64,000 nt of DNA from Sciurus carolinensis. Its lineage: Eukaryota; Chordata; Mammalia; Rodentia; Sciuridae. The notes beneath the pieces are model-generated. The model worked only from the letters and a program-made list of their open reading frames with translations, was not told the origin of the DNA and did no database searches. Positions within the stretch are counted from its first letter, which is position 1, and every line of letters starts with the position of its first letter. Both the position numbers and the translations under genes were made by a program. Where the stretch lies: NCBI RefSeq assembly GCF_902686445.1, contig NC_062222.1:136717035-136781034 (forward strand), written 5' to 3'. Shown here piece by piece: positions 1 through 10,578 of this stretch.

Positions 1-1880
1 CACGCTGGTCCTCAAGAATAGACCAAGGCCATGAGCCTAGGGCCATGTGTGTGGGGCTCTTCTTCCCCTTCGTTGCCACCTGAGAAGGCGCAGTGGGAAG
101 AGACCTCTCCACCAGCTGCGCCTCCCAGGCTCCGGAGGACAGCACTGCTGCATGCTCACCGCCTGGGGGTCCTCCCCAGCAAACCCAGGGTGCCCATTGC
201 TGTGGCTCCGAGTCCGAGGGGCTGGTCTGGAGCCCTCACCAGTGTGGTGAGCTGGGGGCTGTCGTTGATCATCAGAGTCCCAAGTGAAGGGCCCTACAGT
301 GACCCCCAGGCCTGCTTACACAATTGAGTCAACTGTAGAGCTGGGCACACTGCCAATGCTCATGGGACCCTCCTCAGGGTGAGGACCTGAGGAAGACTGC
401 ACTAGATGCCCAGTGCTGGTCAGCTTTGTGGACACAGCCAGGAGCTTCCTCCCCGTGCTGAAGAGGAGGAGTCCAGAGAGATCTGGGCTCTCTGCCAAAC
501 CCCACGCTCAAGCCAGGGACATCCCCAGCTCAGTGAGGCCTCGAACTGGTACTCACAGGTCTTTGGGCTCAGCTCCTAAGCATCAGTGGCAGGACTCTTG
601 TCAGGGGCTTGCGGGCACCATCTGTGGCCTTCCCCAGGATCCAGTTCCCGGTGGTCAGAACGTCAAACATAACCAGCAGGCCCTCCCACAGACCCGAGCT
701 GCAGACCCACCCCCACCCCGGCGGTTGCCTGATGTGCTGGGGCTGTGCCCGTGTTCCCTCCCCAGGCCACAGATGTGGACGTGGCACAGCGAAGTTAGGA
801 CCTTCGCCTGGGTGACAAGTCACTTGTGACAGACCCCAGATCTTGGCAGTGGTGCTGCCTGTGACCTGCTTGGTCACTCATGCCTGAGCTGCCCTCAGTG
901 CCCACTCCTTAAAACCTAAGCTTGCCTGGCGGCCCTGTTGCCACCACAAAGCCTGCCCGGGGTGCTGGGTGAGCCTGGCCTCCTTCCCACCTTTGGGATC
1001 TGGTGTGGTGGGGACCTCAAGGGCTCTCTGTGCTCCTGCCCCTCCTGCTTCCCCAGCCCCACTCACTGTCTACTACCTCCTCGCCACAGGCTGGGGAGGA
1101 CCTGGAGGAATCCGGCCCCGGGAGGTTCCTCTGCCTGCAAACAGGTCCCACTTCTTGCCAGGCCTGGGTGGCATCCCATGTGGACGGAAGTCAGGCTGCA
1201 TGGACAGGGCTGGTGGGCAGCAAGCCTGGTTTTCCTACTGACCTTGACTTTCACAGTCATCACAGTGGAATGGGAACAGCAGGCTGAGCTGTTTGGGGGC
1301 CAAGGTTGTCTTCATGTTGACATTAAGCTGCTAACGAGGAGGAAAGAGAAGTCTCTTGGACTCGGTCTCCCCACCGGTGAGATCTGGACTGCTTCCCATT
1401 CAGGGAGAGGATCTCCCCAGGGAGGATTCCTGGAGGTATCCAGGTTGGTGTGGCATCAGGCCTGGCATCGAATGCCAGTGTTTGTGGAGAGAGAGGTGAC
1501 GTGCCCAAAGCTGCCTGGTACTCCTCCCGCCTAGACAGATGTAAGTCCTCGTTCAGACAACTGAGCAGTCCCCAAATCCAACCGTGCACCCATCAGGTGT
1601 GCTACTAATGTTGACTTCCAGCAGTACTAACAAGGCAGGTGGTAGTTTTAAGCCCCCATAAAACATAGAACACGGAATGAGTGGCTTTTTTGTCATTGGC
1701 AAGGCCAGCAAGGTGAGGTAAGTTCTTGACTGGGCCAGCTGGTGCTCTGGGCCCAGGAGCAGGGTAGGAGGCAGGTGACTGGCAGCCACCATGACATTCC
1801 ACTTAAAGCTCCTGGTAGACTGCTGATATGGTTGATGAGACCTGGGGTCTGAGGTGGCTGTAAAAATGAGAAAAGAACAG
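1..1880. other. Upstream flank, no feature identified
   Basis: This is moderately GC-rich unique-looking sequence with several open frames of 60-200 codons on both strands. None has a recognisable domain, a spliceable structure with neighbours or a good start context. I do not support a gene here. Confidence 0.5.
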
Positions 1881-2052
1881 GGCCAGGCATGGTGGCACAC
1901 ACCTGTGTTCCCAGCATCTGAAGGCCAGCCTTGACGACTTAGCAAGACCTTGTCTCAAAGCCAAAAGGGCCGGTATGCAGCTCAGTGGAAGAGCAATCAC
2001 CTTGTACGTGTGAGACCTGAGTTCCAGCCCCAGCTCCTCAAAGGAAAAGGAG
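1881..2052 (+). mobile_element. B1-ID composite SINE (diverged)
   Basis: The B1-like half begins GGCCAGGCATGGTGGCACAC. An ID-like half follows (TGCAGCTCAGTGGAAGAGCA) and the element ends in an A-rich tail. It is somewhat degraded in the middle. Confidence 0.8.
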
Positions 2053-2541
2053 TGAAATGGAGTCACCATGGAACCCTGTATGTCTAGACTCTGAGAGGTT
2101 GCATATAGGGACTGGCGATGTCAGTTCATTCAATTCATGAGTCCGGGACCTAGTCTGTGCTAGACCCTAAAGTGTTAGTCATGACCTTTATTCTTCTGGA
2201 CCAATAGAGCTCCTTCCACCTGGATCTATGGTGAGAACAGCAGCACGGCTTCTCTTTAGTCTCCGTGGTAAACTTCAGTCTCCCCAGCCTGCCTGGGACG
2301 GCCCTTAGGTCCAGCGGAGTTTGAGAAACAAGTGGGGGCTCCGCCCAGCCTGCACAGCCATCTTCATTCCTTGGCCCTTACTGGCCTGCCTGGCAGCCCT
2401 TCAGGAACCTTGTGAAGTCAGCTGGCTGGTTGTACAGAGTGAAGTATGCTGGCCCCAGCTCTGCTCTGGCCAGCTGGGTGGCCAAGACCGTGGGGCATCC
2501 CTGGGGAGTTCACAGGAGGGGTGGGCACATAGGCGACTTTA

Positions 2542-2649
2542 TTTATTTTTTTTATTTTTTTTTATTTTTTTTTGCGGTGCTGGGGATCAAACCCAGGGAT
2601 TTGTGCTTGCAAGGCAAGCACTCTACCGACTGAGCTATCTCCCCAGCCC
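2542..2649 (-). mobile_element. ID SINE with perfect 16-bp target-site duplication
   Basis: The poly(T) stretch (tail of a - strand copy) is followed by GCGGTGCTGGGGATCAAACC and TGAGCTATCTCCCCAGCCCC. The flanks CACATAGGCGACTTTA at 2526-2541 and 2650-2665 are identical, which marks a recent insertion. Confidence 0.92.
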
Positions 2650-3161
2650 CACATAGGCGACTTTACATACCCAAGGAGGTGTGCCTGCCTTCCTGTAGGA
2701 TGGGTTGCCGGTTTCATCTCCAGGAGACATACGAGGGTCCTTTCCACCTCATGCCTCTGCAGACCGGTCATGGACATGTGTTTCCTTGTGGGCAGCATCT
2801 GGCTCTCCAGTGAGCAGTGCAGATCAAAGCAAGCAGCGGAAGCCCAGCTGGGCACAGCCTCCCTGAGACTGGAGTCCAGTGCTGTGTGGAAGGAGGCGCT
2901 GTCGATGACAAGAAAGTCTCCCTCCCCTTTCCTAGGCCAAGGCCACCCCAAGCACTGGGGGAGCAGGGGAAGCCCTGGGCAGCACGAAGGGCCCAGGGTG
3001 TGGGCCAGACTGCCAGCTCCCACCTATGACGTAACTCCCACCTGTGCCAGCAAATCAGTCACTGAGGCCACTGAGCGGCCTCATCTGTACAAGTGAACTT
3101 TTATTTCCCGAGATTAAAAGGAGTAATGTGGTCTGGGGGTGTGGCTCAGGGGAAAAGAAAG

Positions 3162-3532
3162 TGTAAGCTCAGGACATGGTCTGTGGCCAAATAAAATTGG
3201 GCAGAAAGCAGTGGAAGCAGGCTTTATTGGAATTTGGCCCTTGGGCGAAATTCCCAGCCCCTGGGGGTACAGGTCAGGGTAGGGAGCTGGAGAAAATCTC
3301 CTGCAGCCCTGGCTGCCCAGGGTCTTTATAGGCCGGAATGGGCGGGGATCCTGCTGAGTGACAGGTGGAGTTAAGGGAGTTAAGGGTCAGCAGGTGGAGT
3401 TAATGGTCAACAGGTGGAGGTAAGGGTCAGTGGAGTTTTCTCGTCCCCTTGATTGATCACCCTGTGGCACGCTGCCCTTCGTCTCAGTTGCTCTGCTCTC
3501 CCTCCTACAGTCGCCCAAATTCCGACCTAACA
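3162..3532 (-). mobile_element. Solitary endogenous retrovirus LTR
   Basis: The 371-bp unit starts TGTAAG and ends CTAACA on the + strand, an imperfect terminal inverted repeat. It is flanked by a 5-bp direct repeat GAAAG (3157-3161 and 3533-3537). Read on the - strand, it has a U3 with tandem repeats (3362-3430), a TATA box TATAAAGACC (3321-3330) and a poly(A) signal AATAAA (3223-3228) about 100 bases further on, the order expected of U3-R-U5. No internal viral genes flank it, so it is a solo LTR left by recombination. The family is not identified. A 5-bp duplication fits several ERV classes. Confidence 0.75.
3362..3430 (-). repeat. Short tandem repeat inside the LTR U3
   Basis: Three units begin CAGGTGGAG at 3362, 3391 and 3411, of 29, 20 and 20 bases. 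Each contains a TTAAGGGTCA-like tail. They lie upstream of the LTR TATA box, where retroviral enhancers are usually found. Confidence 0.7.
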
Positions 3533-3889
3533 GAAAGAAATCATGAGGTTTCCCTTAAAGGTTTTTCTTTGCCATGGTATTCCAGAACATCCCATGAGGC
3601 AAGCACTTCATCCGTGAAGATGTCTCATTATGAAGCTAAGCGATTGCAAGCTTTATATAGTGGGTCGCCCTACTGTGGGATGAACCCATCGTTACAGCCA
3701 GCACATGGAGCGTGGGACGGTGGGAAAGTACTCTCGAGGCACCTACCAGTATCTGCATGGTGGACTGCAGGTCTTGACAAAGTGCAAATCTGAGCTCATC
3801 TTGGCTCCATTCACACAGCCCTACTGTTGCTCCCACCTTGCCACCATCTGAATGTCTGTGTCACCCTAAATAACAGAGAGCTTCCACAT

Positions 3890-4105
3890 AGAATATGGAT
3901 GTGTGGCACACACCTGTAATCCCAGCAGTTTGGGAGGCTGAGGCAGGAGGATTTGAGTTCAAAGCCAGCCTCAGCAACTTGGCGAGACACTAAGCAACTC
4001 GGCAAGACCCTGTCTCTAAATAAAATACAAAAAGGGCTGGGGATGTGGCTCAGTGGTTAAGTATCCCTGGGTTCAATCCCTGGAAGAACAAACAAACAAA
4101 CAAAA
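3890..4105 (+). mobile_element. B1-ID composite SINE
   Basis: The 7SL-like half has the usual CCTGTAATCCCAGC and GGAGGCTGAGGCAGGAGGAT. It is followed by GGGCTGGGGATGTGGCTCAG (ID half) and an (AAAC) tail. Confidence 0.9.
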
Positions 4106-5469
4106 TTACAGATATGTCCTCGGCAAGCCACCTGCCCTCCCCAAGCCTTGCGGGAGAGGCCCAGGGCCTGGCAGGCCCCGATGGAGGTCAGGTGAGCAAT
4201 TCTTTCTTTCCTTTTGTAAGCAAAGACCCAGCTTTGTCCAGCACCCCAGGTGTGTCTCTTCTGGGCTCTCATCTCGGGCAGGGGTGGTTCATGCTTGTTG
4301 GGTGAGGCTCAAATCTCCCAGGAAGACTGGGCTTTCTGGGATTGTGGTATGGAAGTGAGACCAGCCATCCTCAAACTGTCCTGAGTACCTTCTGTGAGGA
4401 GGCAGAAGAAGAGACAGTTCCAGAGGGCAATGACAAGACCTGTGGAGACTAATGGGGAAGAGGCAGAAGAGAGAGGTCCCGGGAGAAAAGCAGAGGCCAG
4501 AGAGCAAGGCGCCACCGGCCCCTTAGTCTGCACCCTCAGCCTGTGACTCTGGGCAAACCTAGCCCTTTTGGGACTTTAAAGGCATCCCCTCACATTCTGG
4601 GAAGAGCACGAATCCCACACTCTGCAGATATTTTCTGTTGAGTCCTAACCAGGCCCCCCTGGGGCAGGGAGCCCTTTAACTCTGGTGTCACCACCAGCCA
4701 TGGAGGGGCACAAGGAATGTGCAAGGGGATTTGTGGTCCCTTATCGGGGAATAGTTAGCTCTGCCAGGTGCTGGCAGTTGGGGTGGGAGGTAGGAGGCAG
4801 GGTCCCAGAGAGGGCAAGAAGGAGCCCCAGGGGGAGGGAACAGACTGTTCAGGCTGTGGTCCACACTCCAGGGACTGATGCACTTGGAATCTCCCAAGCA
4901 GGAGAGGGGATAGTCTTATAGGGTCAGGCTGGAGCCAAGCTTGGAAGGGGGTAACATTTAAGGCTGATGGCTGGATGAAGTGTCCTGGTGGCTTTCAGGT
5001 GAGTGGGAATGGAGTGGTAGCCTTTTGGAGGTATCTGTCCCTTCCGTCTGGCATGTCACCCTCCCCCAGCCCCCAGACAAGCATGAGGTCCCTACCCTAG
5101 TATATCACCTGTGAGGGAGTTCCAGGTGCTTCCCAGGACCCCTCTGTGATCCTGGGGGACCTCAGCCTGGTCAGTGGCAGAGGCCTTACACAGGTAGGGT
5201 CCCCCACAGCGACGGCAGGTGGGCCAGGAGCTGGGCCTGCATCCCTTGCCCATCTCTGCCCACTTGCCCCCATGAGGGTCCACGTGAGACCTGAGTCTGC
5301 AGGCCTCTGCATCAGGCTGCATGTTGCCCGTGGTGGCAGCAGACAACCAAGCAATGCCTTTAGGGGAGGCCTCTCTGAAAATTCCACTTTGGGCTCACTG
5401 TGACTCCAAGCCCACCAGGAGCTCTGTGTTCTTAGTACTTGAGCCTGGACACCTCCAGCATCTGGTACC

Positions 5470-5766
5470 TCTTTTTCTTTTTCTTTTGATTTTATGGATG
5501 CATGACAGTTCTGCATAGAAGTGGGGTTCGTTCTGATGTAATCATACATGCATGGAATTTAATATACTCCATTTCAGTCCCAGGTCCTCCCTTGCCTTCC
5601 CTCCTCCTTTCTCCTATTCCTCTTCTGCTCTACTGGTCTACCTTGCACTCATTTATATAATTTAATTGGTGCTTTATACATAAAGGTGGCATCCAGTAAA
5701 TTACCTGCATGTAGTGTAATTTATCATTCATTCTATATTTCCACCACTTTCCTGCCCCCCCCCCCC
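5470..5766. repeat. Probable interspersed repeat, class uncertain
   Basis: Pyrimidine-rich sequence carries a T-rich start, CATACATGCATGGAATTTAA and a C12 run at 5755-5766. It resembles LINE 3' end sequence common in squirrel DNA, but I cannot assign it firmly. Confidence 0.35.
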
Positions 5767-6005
5767 AATCTGGTACCTTTTAAAGATCAATGAACCATGG
5801 TCACAGGAGATCCAAGTCCTCTCCCACCCCACTCCAGGCCATGGCCCCAGGCTTTGGAAGACCCATTTATTTCATTGTGACTTTTTCTTCTAGTCAAAAC
5901 ACTTGGGATGCTCTGGGAACAGGTGAGCCAGCCTAACCTGGATCAAGGCTCTCAGTAACCAGGGATGACCATGGGGTACCTAGGACAGTTAGAAATGCAG
6001 CAGAG

Positions 6006-6151
6006 GGACTGGAGTCGTGGCTCAGTGGTAGAGCACTTGCCTAGCATGTGTGAGACCCTGAGTTCGATTCTCAGCACCACATAAAAATAAAGAAATAAAA
6101 TATATTGTGTCCATCTACAACTAAAAAATATTAAAAAAAAAAAAAAAAAAA
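6006..6151 (+). mobile_element. ID SINE with A+T-rich 3' extension
   Basis: ACTGGAGTCGTGGCTCAGTG is followed by AGTTCGATTCTCAGCACC and an extension rich in AAATAAA ending TCTACAACTAAAAAA, then poly(A). The duplication AGAAATGCAGCAGAG lies at 5991-6005 and 6152-6166. Confidence 0.92.
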
Positions 6152-6479
6152 AGAAATGCAGCAGAGATAGAAAGTCATCCAGACCCATAGTCATAGGCCT
6201 CTACTATCCCCACCCCCAACAGCAGCAAGTGTTAGGCCTTACAGAGACCACAGCCTCTGGGAGCTGGAGTCTTCCTGGCTAGGGCTCATCTTGCTTAACT
6301 CAGGACTCTGATGAGAAGGGCTGAGAGCCCTCATTCTCTGGCTCCAGGTGGCTGTGCTTCTCCGAGTCTGCGGTCATCCCAGCCAGCTTATTATTAGCAC
6401 ATCGTCCTTATGAAAGCAGCATGTGGTCACTGTGGGGAAGATTCAGTTATCAGACATACACAGGCAGGAGATGGGCAGG

Positions 6480-7070
6480 AAGCTCACATGCTCCATTTGC
6501 TGTTTCTTCGTCTTATTCCTGTGGCTGGTGTGTTTTAAATATTTTGATTATACTCAGCATGTCTTGGTACTTAAACTCTTCCTCTAGGTTATGATTACTT
6601 TAAGATTTTAAAATATATTGAATTTTTTTGACATTGTGCCCCACAAATATATGTGTAAATTTATATTGTGTATATAGTATATGTTGTATATATAATATTG
6701 CAATATATACAATATTCTATTGTACATATTTATGGAGTATAGTGATTTTCAGTACAGATCAGGGTAATTGGCATATCCATCACCTCAATATTTGTCATTC
6801 CTTTGTGTTGGGAACATTAAAAAATCCTCTCTACTAGCTACTTTGAAATACACAATTTTCTCAATGAAAGCTGCCTTATTATGTGCTACAGAACACTGAA
6901 TTATTCCTAACCAACTACACCCCTAAAGGTTTTGTGATGGCTGCATTTGTTATTCCATTTAGTTAGCCTTCCCTATCGCTGGACATCTATATTATGTTCA
7001 TTCTACTGTTGTAGACAACACTGTGGTGAACATCTTGTTAGAACTGCCTGCCTGAATTTGGGGGTAATTT
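6480..7070 (-). mobile_element. Old L1 3' end fragment
   Basis: An A+T-rich stretch includes TACATATTTATGGAGTATAG, TGGCATATCCATCACCTCAA and TTTCCTTTGTGTTGGGAAC-like text. These resemble the complement of mammalian L1 3' UTRs. It contains no coding sequence. Confidence 0.65.
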
Positions 7071-7079
7071 TATAAGGCT

Positions 7080-9200
7080 CACGCCCATAAATGTACCATG
7101 GGACCAAATGGATTCTGCTGGAATTTTTCCTTTTCATGCTCCTCTGCTTCTCCCTTTCATGGGTCCTCCTTCCATACCTTCACTGCTTGAATCTCCTGCA
7201 GGATAGAAAACAGGTGCCCCTGATAAAACTGAGTAAAACTCTAGTTGACGGCCCTGCTGTGAGGGGCCTAGGGCAACTCCTTGAAGCAGAGGACTGGGCT
7301 TCGTGGTGGATCCATCAAGTTTGTCTTGTGTGTGCCTCAGGTTGCTGAAACGCTAACCTCTAGCTATCCAGGAATTCCTAATACTACCCAATTTCCAGAA
7401 CTGATCAGAGACAAGCAAATTCTAGGGATTGGGTCCTTAAAATGAGTTTTCTGGTGCAGTTCTGATAGCCATTAGACCAAGGGGAAGCTTTTCTGAGAAA
7501 ATAAATGTTCCATTGGCCTCTGTCCTGGGCATGGGCCCAGAACCAAGTTGAGTCCTAGCATGGACTGTGATGCTGCTATTAATTTTATCCATGCTATGGA
7601 CCCTGGTGGCTCACGACAGGAGTCAGGTGGGAGGGAGGATGGTGAGTGGGTAGAGCTGCAAGACCTGGGTGGAATGGCCTTGCCTTGCAGATATGAGTCA
7701 CTGCCTCAGCTTGGCAGGTTATGGAGACTGTGTGGCCAGAAGAGCCGGGGCACTTGGGCTGACTCTGGGTGCAGATGAAGCATGAACATGATCCCACAGT
7801 CAACACCTATGGATGAAGGCCACATCTAGAGGGAGGGAAGGGGGGCACAAGCATGTGCTAGGGAAAGGAGATTCCCTGGAGACATGCTGGGCCTGTCAGA
7901 GCAGGAGGCCTCTGGCCCGCTGCTGACCTCCTGCCTCACTCAACTCCGAGCCCTCTGTCCTTCTCTCTCCATATTCAGACTGCTGGCAGGATGTGTGAGG
8001 GTCCTGCCAGCTCTGGTGCCCCGGTATGCCTCCTGAGGTCCGCTGGCTAACCATTTTCCTTAGAAGAGGACAAGGCTGCATTCGCAAAGTGTACATCTGT
8101 CTGTCCTGGGAGCACTGTGAGGGCAGCTGTTGAGGCTGTTGGCAAGTGCTCAGGGATGATTCCCATGGATACTGGTCACCAGCAAAGGCATTCTCACCTC
8201 CTCTGAGTCGGGGGGATGAGGTCAGGCTGGAGGGTCTCCCCTCATGGTGGTGAGCTGGCCAACATACTTTATGCTACTGGGGGTGGGTGGTACTGCTGGG
8301 CTCACCCTGAGGTGTCTTCTCTGAGGCACTGGGCAGGTGGGGAGGAACTAAGCTGCTGAGAGGCGGAGTGCTGTTTGCTGTTTCTGATTTTGCTGGATTC
8401 AAGTCATAAGGAGACTACCTGGCACCCATCTGACTCTGATAACACAAGGCTGGACAAACCACACGGCCAATGTACGTGGCCATGGGCTCCCAGAGGCTGG
8501 ACCCTGGCAGGAGGCTGTGAGGGTGGGGCAAGGCAGACAGGGCGCTGAACATGAGCCTGTGCACCACAAACTCTGGTTCTGGATTCAGGACGATTGCCGG
8601 TTGTCACTGTAGGGTTTTAAAACCCCCGAGACTCAGAATTAAGGTTGGAAGGGAGCCGGGGCTCAAGGAACACCATCAAAGCAGACCTGGCTCATCCTAA
8701 GTTCAGGTTGTAAGGACCGAGCAGGGCTGAGGCGAGTCTGTGTGCCTGTTAGTGCTCAAAACCAGGGCAGAGGCTTGAGAGACCTGGTATTGTTTTTGCT
8801 TAAAACCATCAGAAATTTAATCATTATACACCAAACACTGAGGAATGTCCATGAGACCTCTCTTGCATTCTACTGAGACTGTTTTTCAAATCTCCATTCT
8901 CCTGCTAGGGGAATAGGTTCTGAATTGTTAGAACTCTGACTGGGGGAAAAGACACAAGTTAGGGGTTCCTCGGCCCATCCCTAAGGATAATGGCCCACTG
9001 CATGCTTTCAGACTTCTTGAGGCTGGTCTTTCATCCTCCCACTGATTCAGCTGTACTCTCTGGAGTTTCCCTTCTGGTAATGATGCAGGGTATGACAACC
9101 CTCAGGACTCCTAATGTAAACCCACTCCTTCCAGCTCCAGCCACTGAAGTCTTTGCTTTGGCTATGATGTCCTCTGAATGTAATGACAATCTAACAAATA
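7080..9200. other. Upstream flank, no gene or repeat identified
   Basis: This lies between an L1 3' fragment and a short L2-like piece. Open frames are short and unremarkable. Distal regulatory sequence for the CpG island promoter could lie here, but nothing in the bases identifies it. Confidence 0.5.
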
Positions 9201-9204
9201 CTCA

Positions 9205-9300
9205 AGTATCAAGTATTTGCCAGGCACAGGGAAGACAGCAGCAAATAAGATGAGCTCAGTTTGGTTCAGAGCCTATATTCTATAGGGGGGGATGAAGATT
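9205..9300 (+). repeat. L2-like fragment
   Basis: The string TTGCCAGGCACAGGGAAGAC, then GCAAATAAGATGAG and TATATTCTATAGGGGGGGA follows the order of the mammalian L2 3' region. Confidence 0.55.
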
Positions 9301-9889
9301 AATTACTGTGAGGTTTCCTACACATTACCTCATTTAGGGTCTCGCATAGTTCCTCTCAGCTGTTGACCCATCCAGAGGACTTCTCTGAGCCATTTCCCGC
9401 TCTGTAAAATGGCCTTGAGCATAGATTACGCCTCTGGAGATTTTACAACGCTGATAATGCATATAAACGCTAGGCCAGTATTCCCAATTTGTCTGCACCT
9501 AACACAGCTTTCAAAACGCACTTGCAAAGCCTGCTGCTAGTCTCCGGAGGCTGTGATTTAATTGGCCTGCAGCACTGCCTGGCTCTGGAATTTCAAGACT
9601 CAGGTTTAAAGGGCAGACAGGTTTGGGTATTAAGTCAGATACTTGAGTGAAAGCGTAGTGAGCGAGCAATCAGAAAAGTCCGTTTACAGATTAAGAGGCT
9701 AAGGCCGGGCGGGGAGGGTGCCAAGGCGCCATTCCGGAGTCAAGATCCCGGACGTGAGCCCGGGTCTTCCACAAAGACCTCCTCTCCTCCTTTGTCAGGG
9801 CCCGGGCCATCACTCCCACACCTGCAGGGCAGGGGCTCCCATCGATGCGCTCCGCCGCTCGGCTCCCCACGCCTGGTCCCTGCCCGCTT

Positions 9890-9951
9890 GTGCCCCTTCC
9901 CCCTCCCGGCTGCTTCCCACTTCCAAGATGGCCGCGGGTGGAGCCGATCAG
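9890..9951 (+). other. TBC1D14: Candidate TBC1D14 first exon ending in a strong donor
   Basis: The segment ends GATCAG followed by GTAAGG at 9952, a near-consensus splice donor. It contains an ATG at 9928 in good context (CAAGATGGCC) that opens eight codons (MAAGGADQ) up to the junction. The element AAGATGGCCGC also resembles a YY1 site of the kind found just downstream of TATA-less starts. If spliced to exon 2 at 19568, the frame ends at a TGA overlapping the main ATG (see findings). The 5' boundary is a guess. The alternative is a first exon using the donor at 10579. Confidence 0.5.
9924..9936 (+). promoter_or_regulatory. YY1-like element overlapping an ATG
   Basis: CAAGATGGCCGCG matches the YY1 consensus (AANATGGCGGC) except for one base. 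Such sites commonly lie just downstream of the start in CpG-island promoters and often contain an ATG, as here at 9928. Confidence 0.5.
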
Positions 9952-10173
9952 GTAAGGGGCCCCTGTCGGGCGTCTGCGGCGACTCTGCAGACACAAAGGC
10001 CCTCTCAGAGCTCCTCTCGCAGCTTCGTTAGGTCCTTGCAATAGAAAAGCGTCCGCGACTACGCTCCGGAGATGCGTGGCGGCTGGGCCCGCGGGCGTGT
10101 AGCTCACAGCCCGGCTGATGCACGGTAGGGGGCGACGGCGACGGCGCCAGCAGCGGAGCTGACGCAGTCCGGT

Positions 10174-10236
10174 AGGGGGCGTGGTGACGGAGTGCGGGGC
10201 GTGGCGAGAGCGCGTGGGGGCGTGGCGAGGGCGCGC
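10174..10236 (+). promoter_or_regulatory. Three-copy GC-box array (about 21-bp period)
   Basis: The core GGGGCGTGG occurs at 10176-10184, 10196-10204 and 10217-10225, each followed by a similar tail (GGTGACGG, GGCGAGAG, GGCGAGGG). The spacing of 20 and 21 bases puts the sites on one face of the helix. The core is a good match for SP/KLF zinc-finger factors. A shorter related string (CGGTAGGGGGCG) also occurs at about 10123 and 10170. Confidence 0.7.
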
Positions 10237-10299
10237 GGCTGTTGGCCGCGGGCAGTTCGCGCGCACCTGCCTCCGACCCGCTGCTTGTGGTGCGTCGGC

Positions 10300-10578
10300 G
10301 GTCTTGGCTCAGCGAGTTGCGGGTCCTGCCGGGCTTGGGCTGCGGGCCCACCGGCCCGGGATGGCGTCGCAGCTGCGCTGACTCGGGTACTGAGGGCCTC
10401 CGCGGGGGCCGGGCCGTGAGAGCGGGCGGGCGGGGGCCGCCGCCACCTGCTGCGGCCGCCGGCCGGAGCGAGGCAGCCCGAGGCGCGGTGCGCCCGGACA
10501 CCGCCGCGCCCGCCCTCCGCTCGAGGGCTGCCCGGGCGCGGCGGCGGGCCCCGGGTGGGGGCGGCGCTGCGGCCCTCG
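10300..10578 (+). other. TBC1D14: Alternative candidate first exon, donor at 10579
   Basis: A second plausible donor, CCCTCG followed by GTGAGA, lies at 10578/10579 in the middle of the CpG island. A first exon ending here would be wholly non-coding with respect to the TBC1D14 frame. CpG-island promoters often use several starts, so this and the 9952 donor may both be used. The 5' limit is arbitrary. Confidence 0.35.

Noticed and set aside
2572..3096. A 174-codon + strand open frame and its 153-codon - strand partner (2562-3023)
   Set aside because: Both run through an ID element, start inside it, and have no recognisable domain.
3123..3161. Short ID-like text (GGGGGTGTGGCTCAGGGGAA) before the solo LTR
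   Set aside because: Only about 30 bases fit, with no tail and no second box visible. It may be the stump of an ID cut by the LTR insertion, but the match is too short to list.
1..9700. 3' end of a neighbouring gene (KIAA0232 lies upstream of TBC1D14 in human)
   Set aside because: I found no sequence I could match to it, and the human spacing would place it outside the window.
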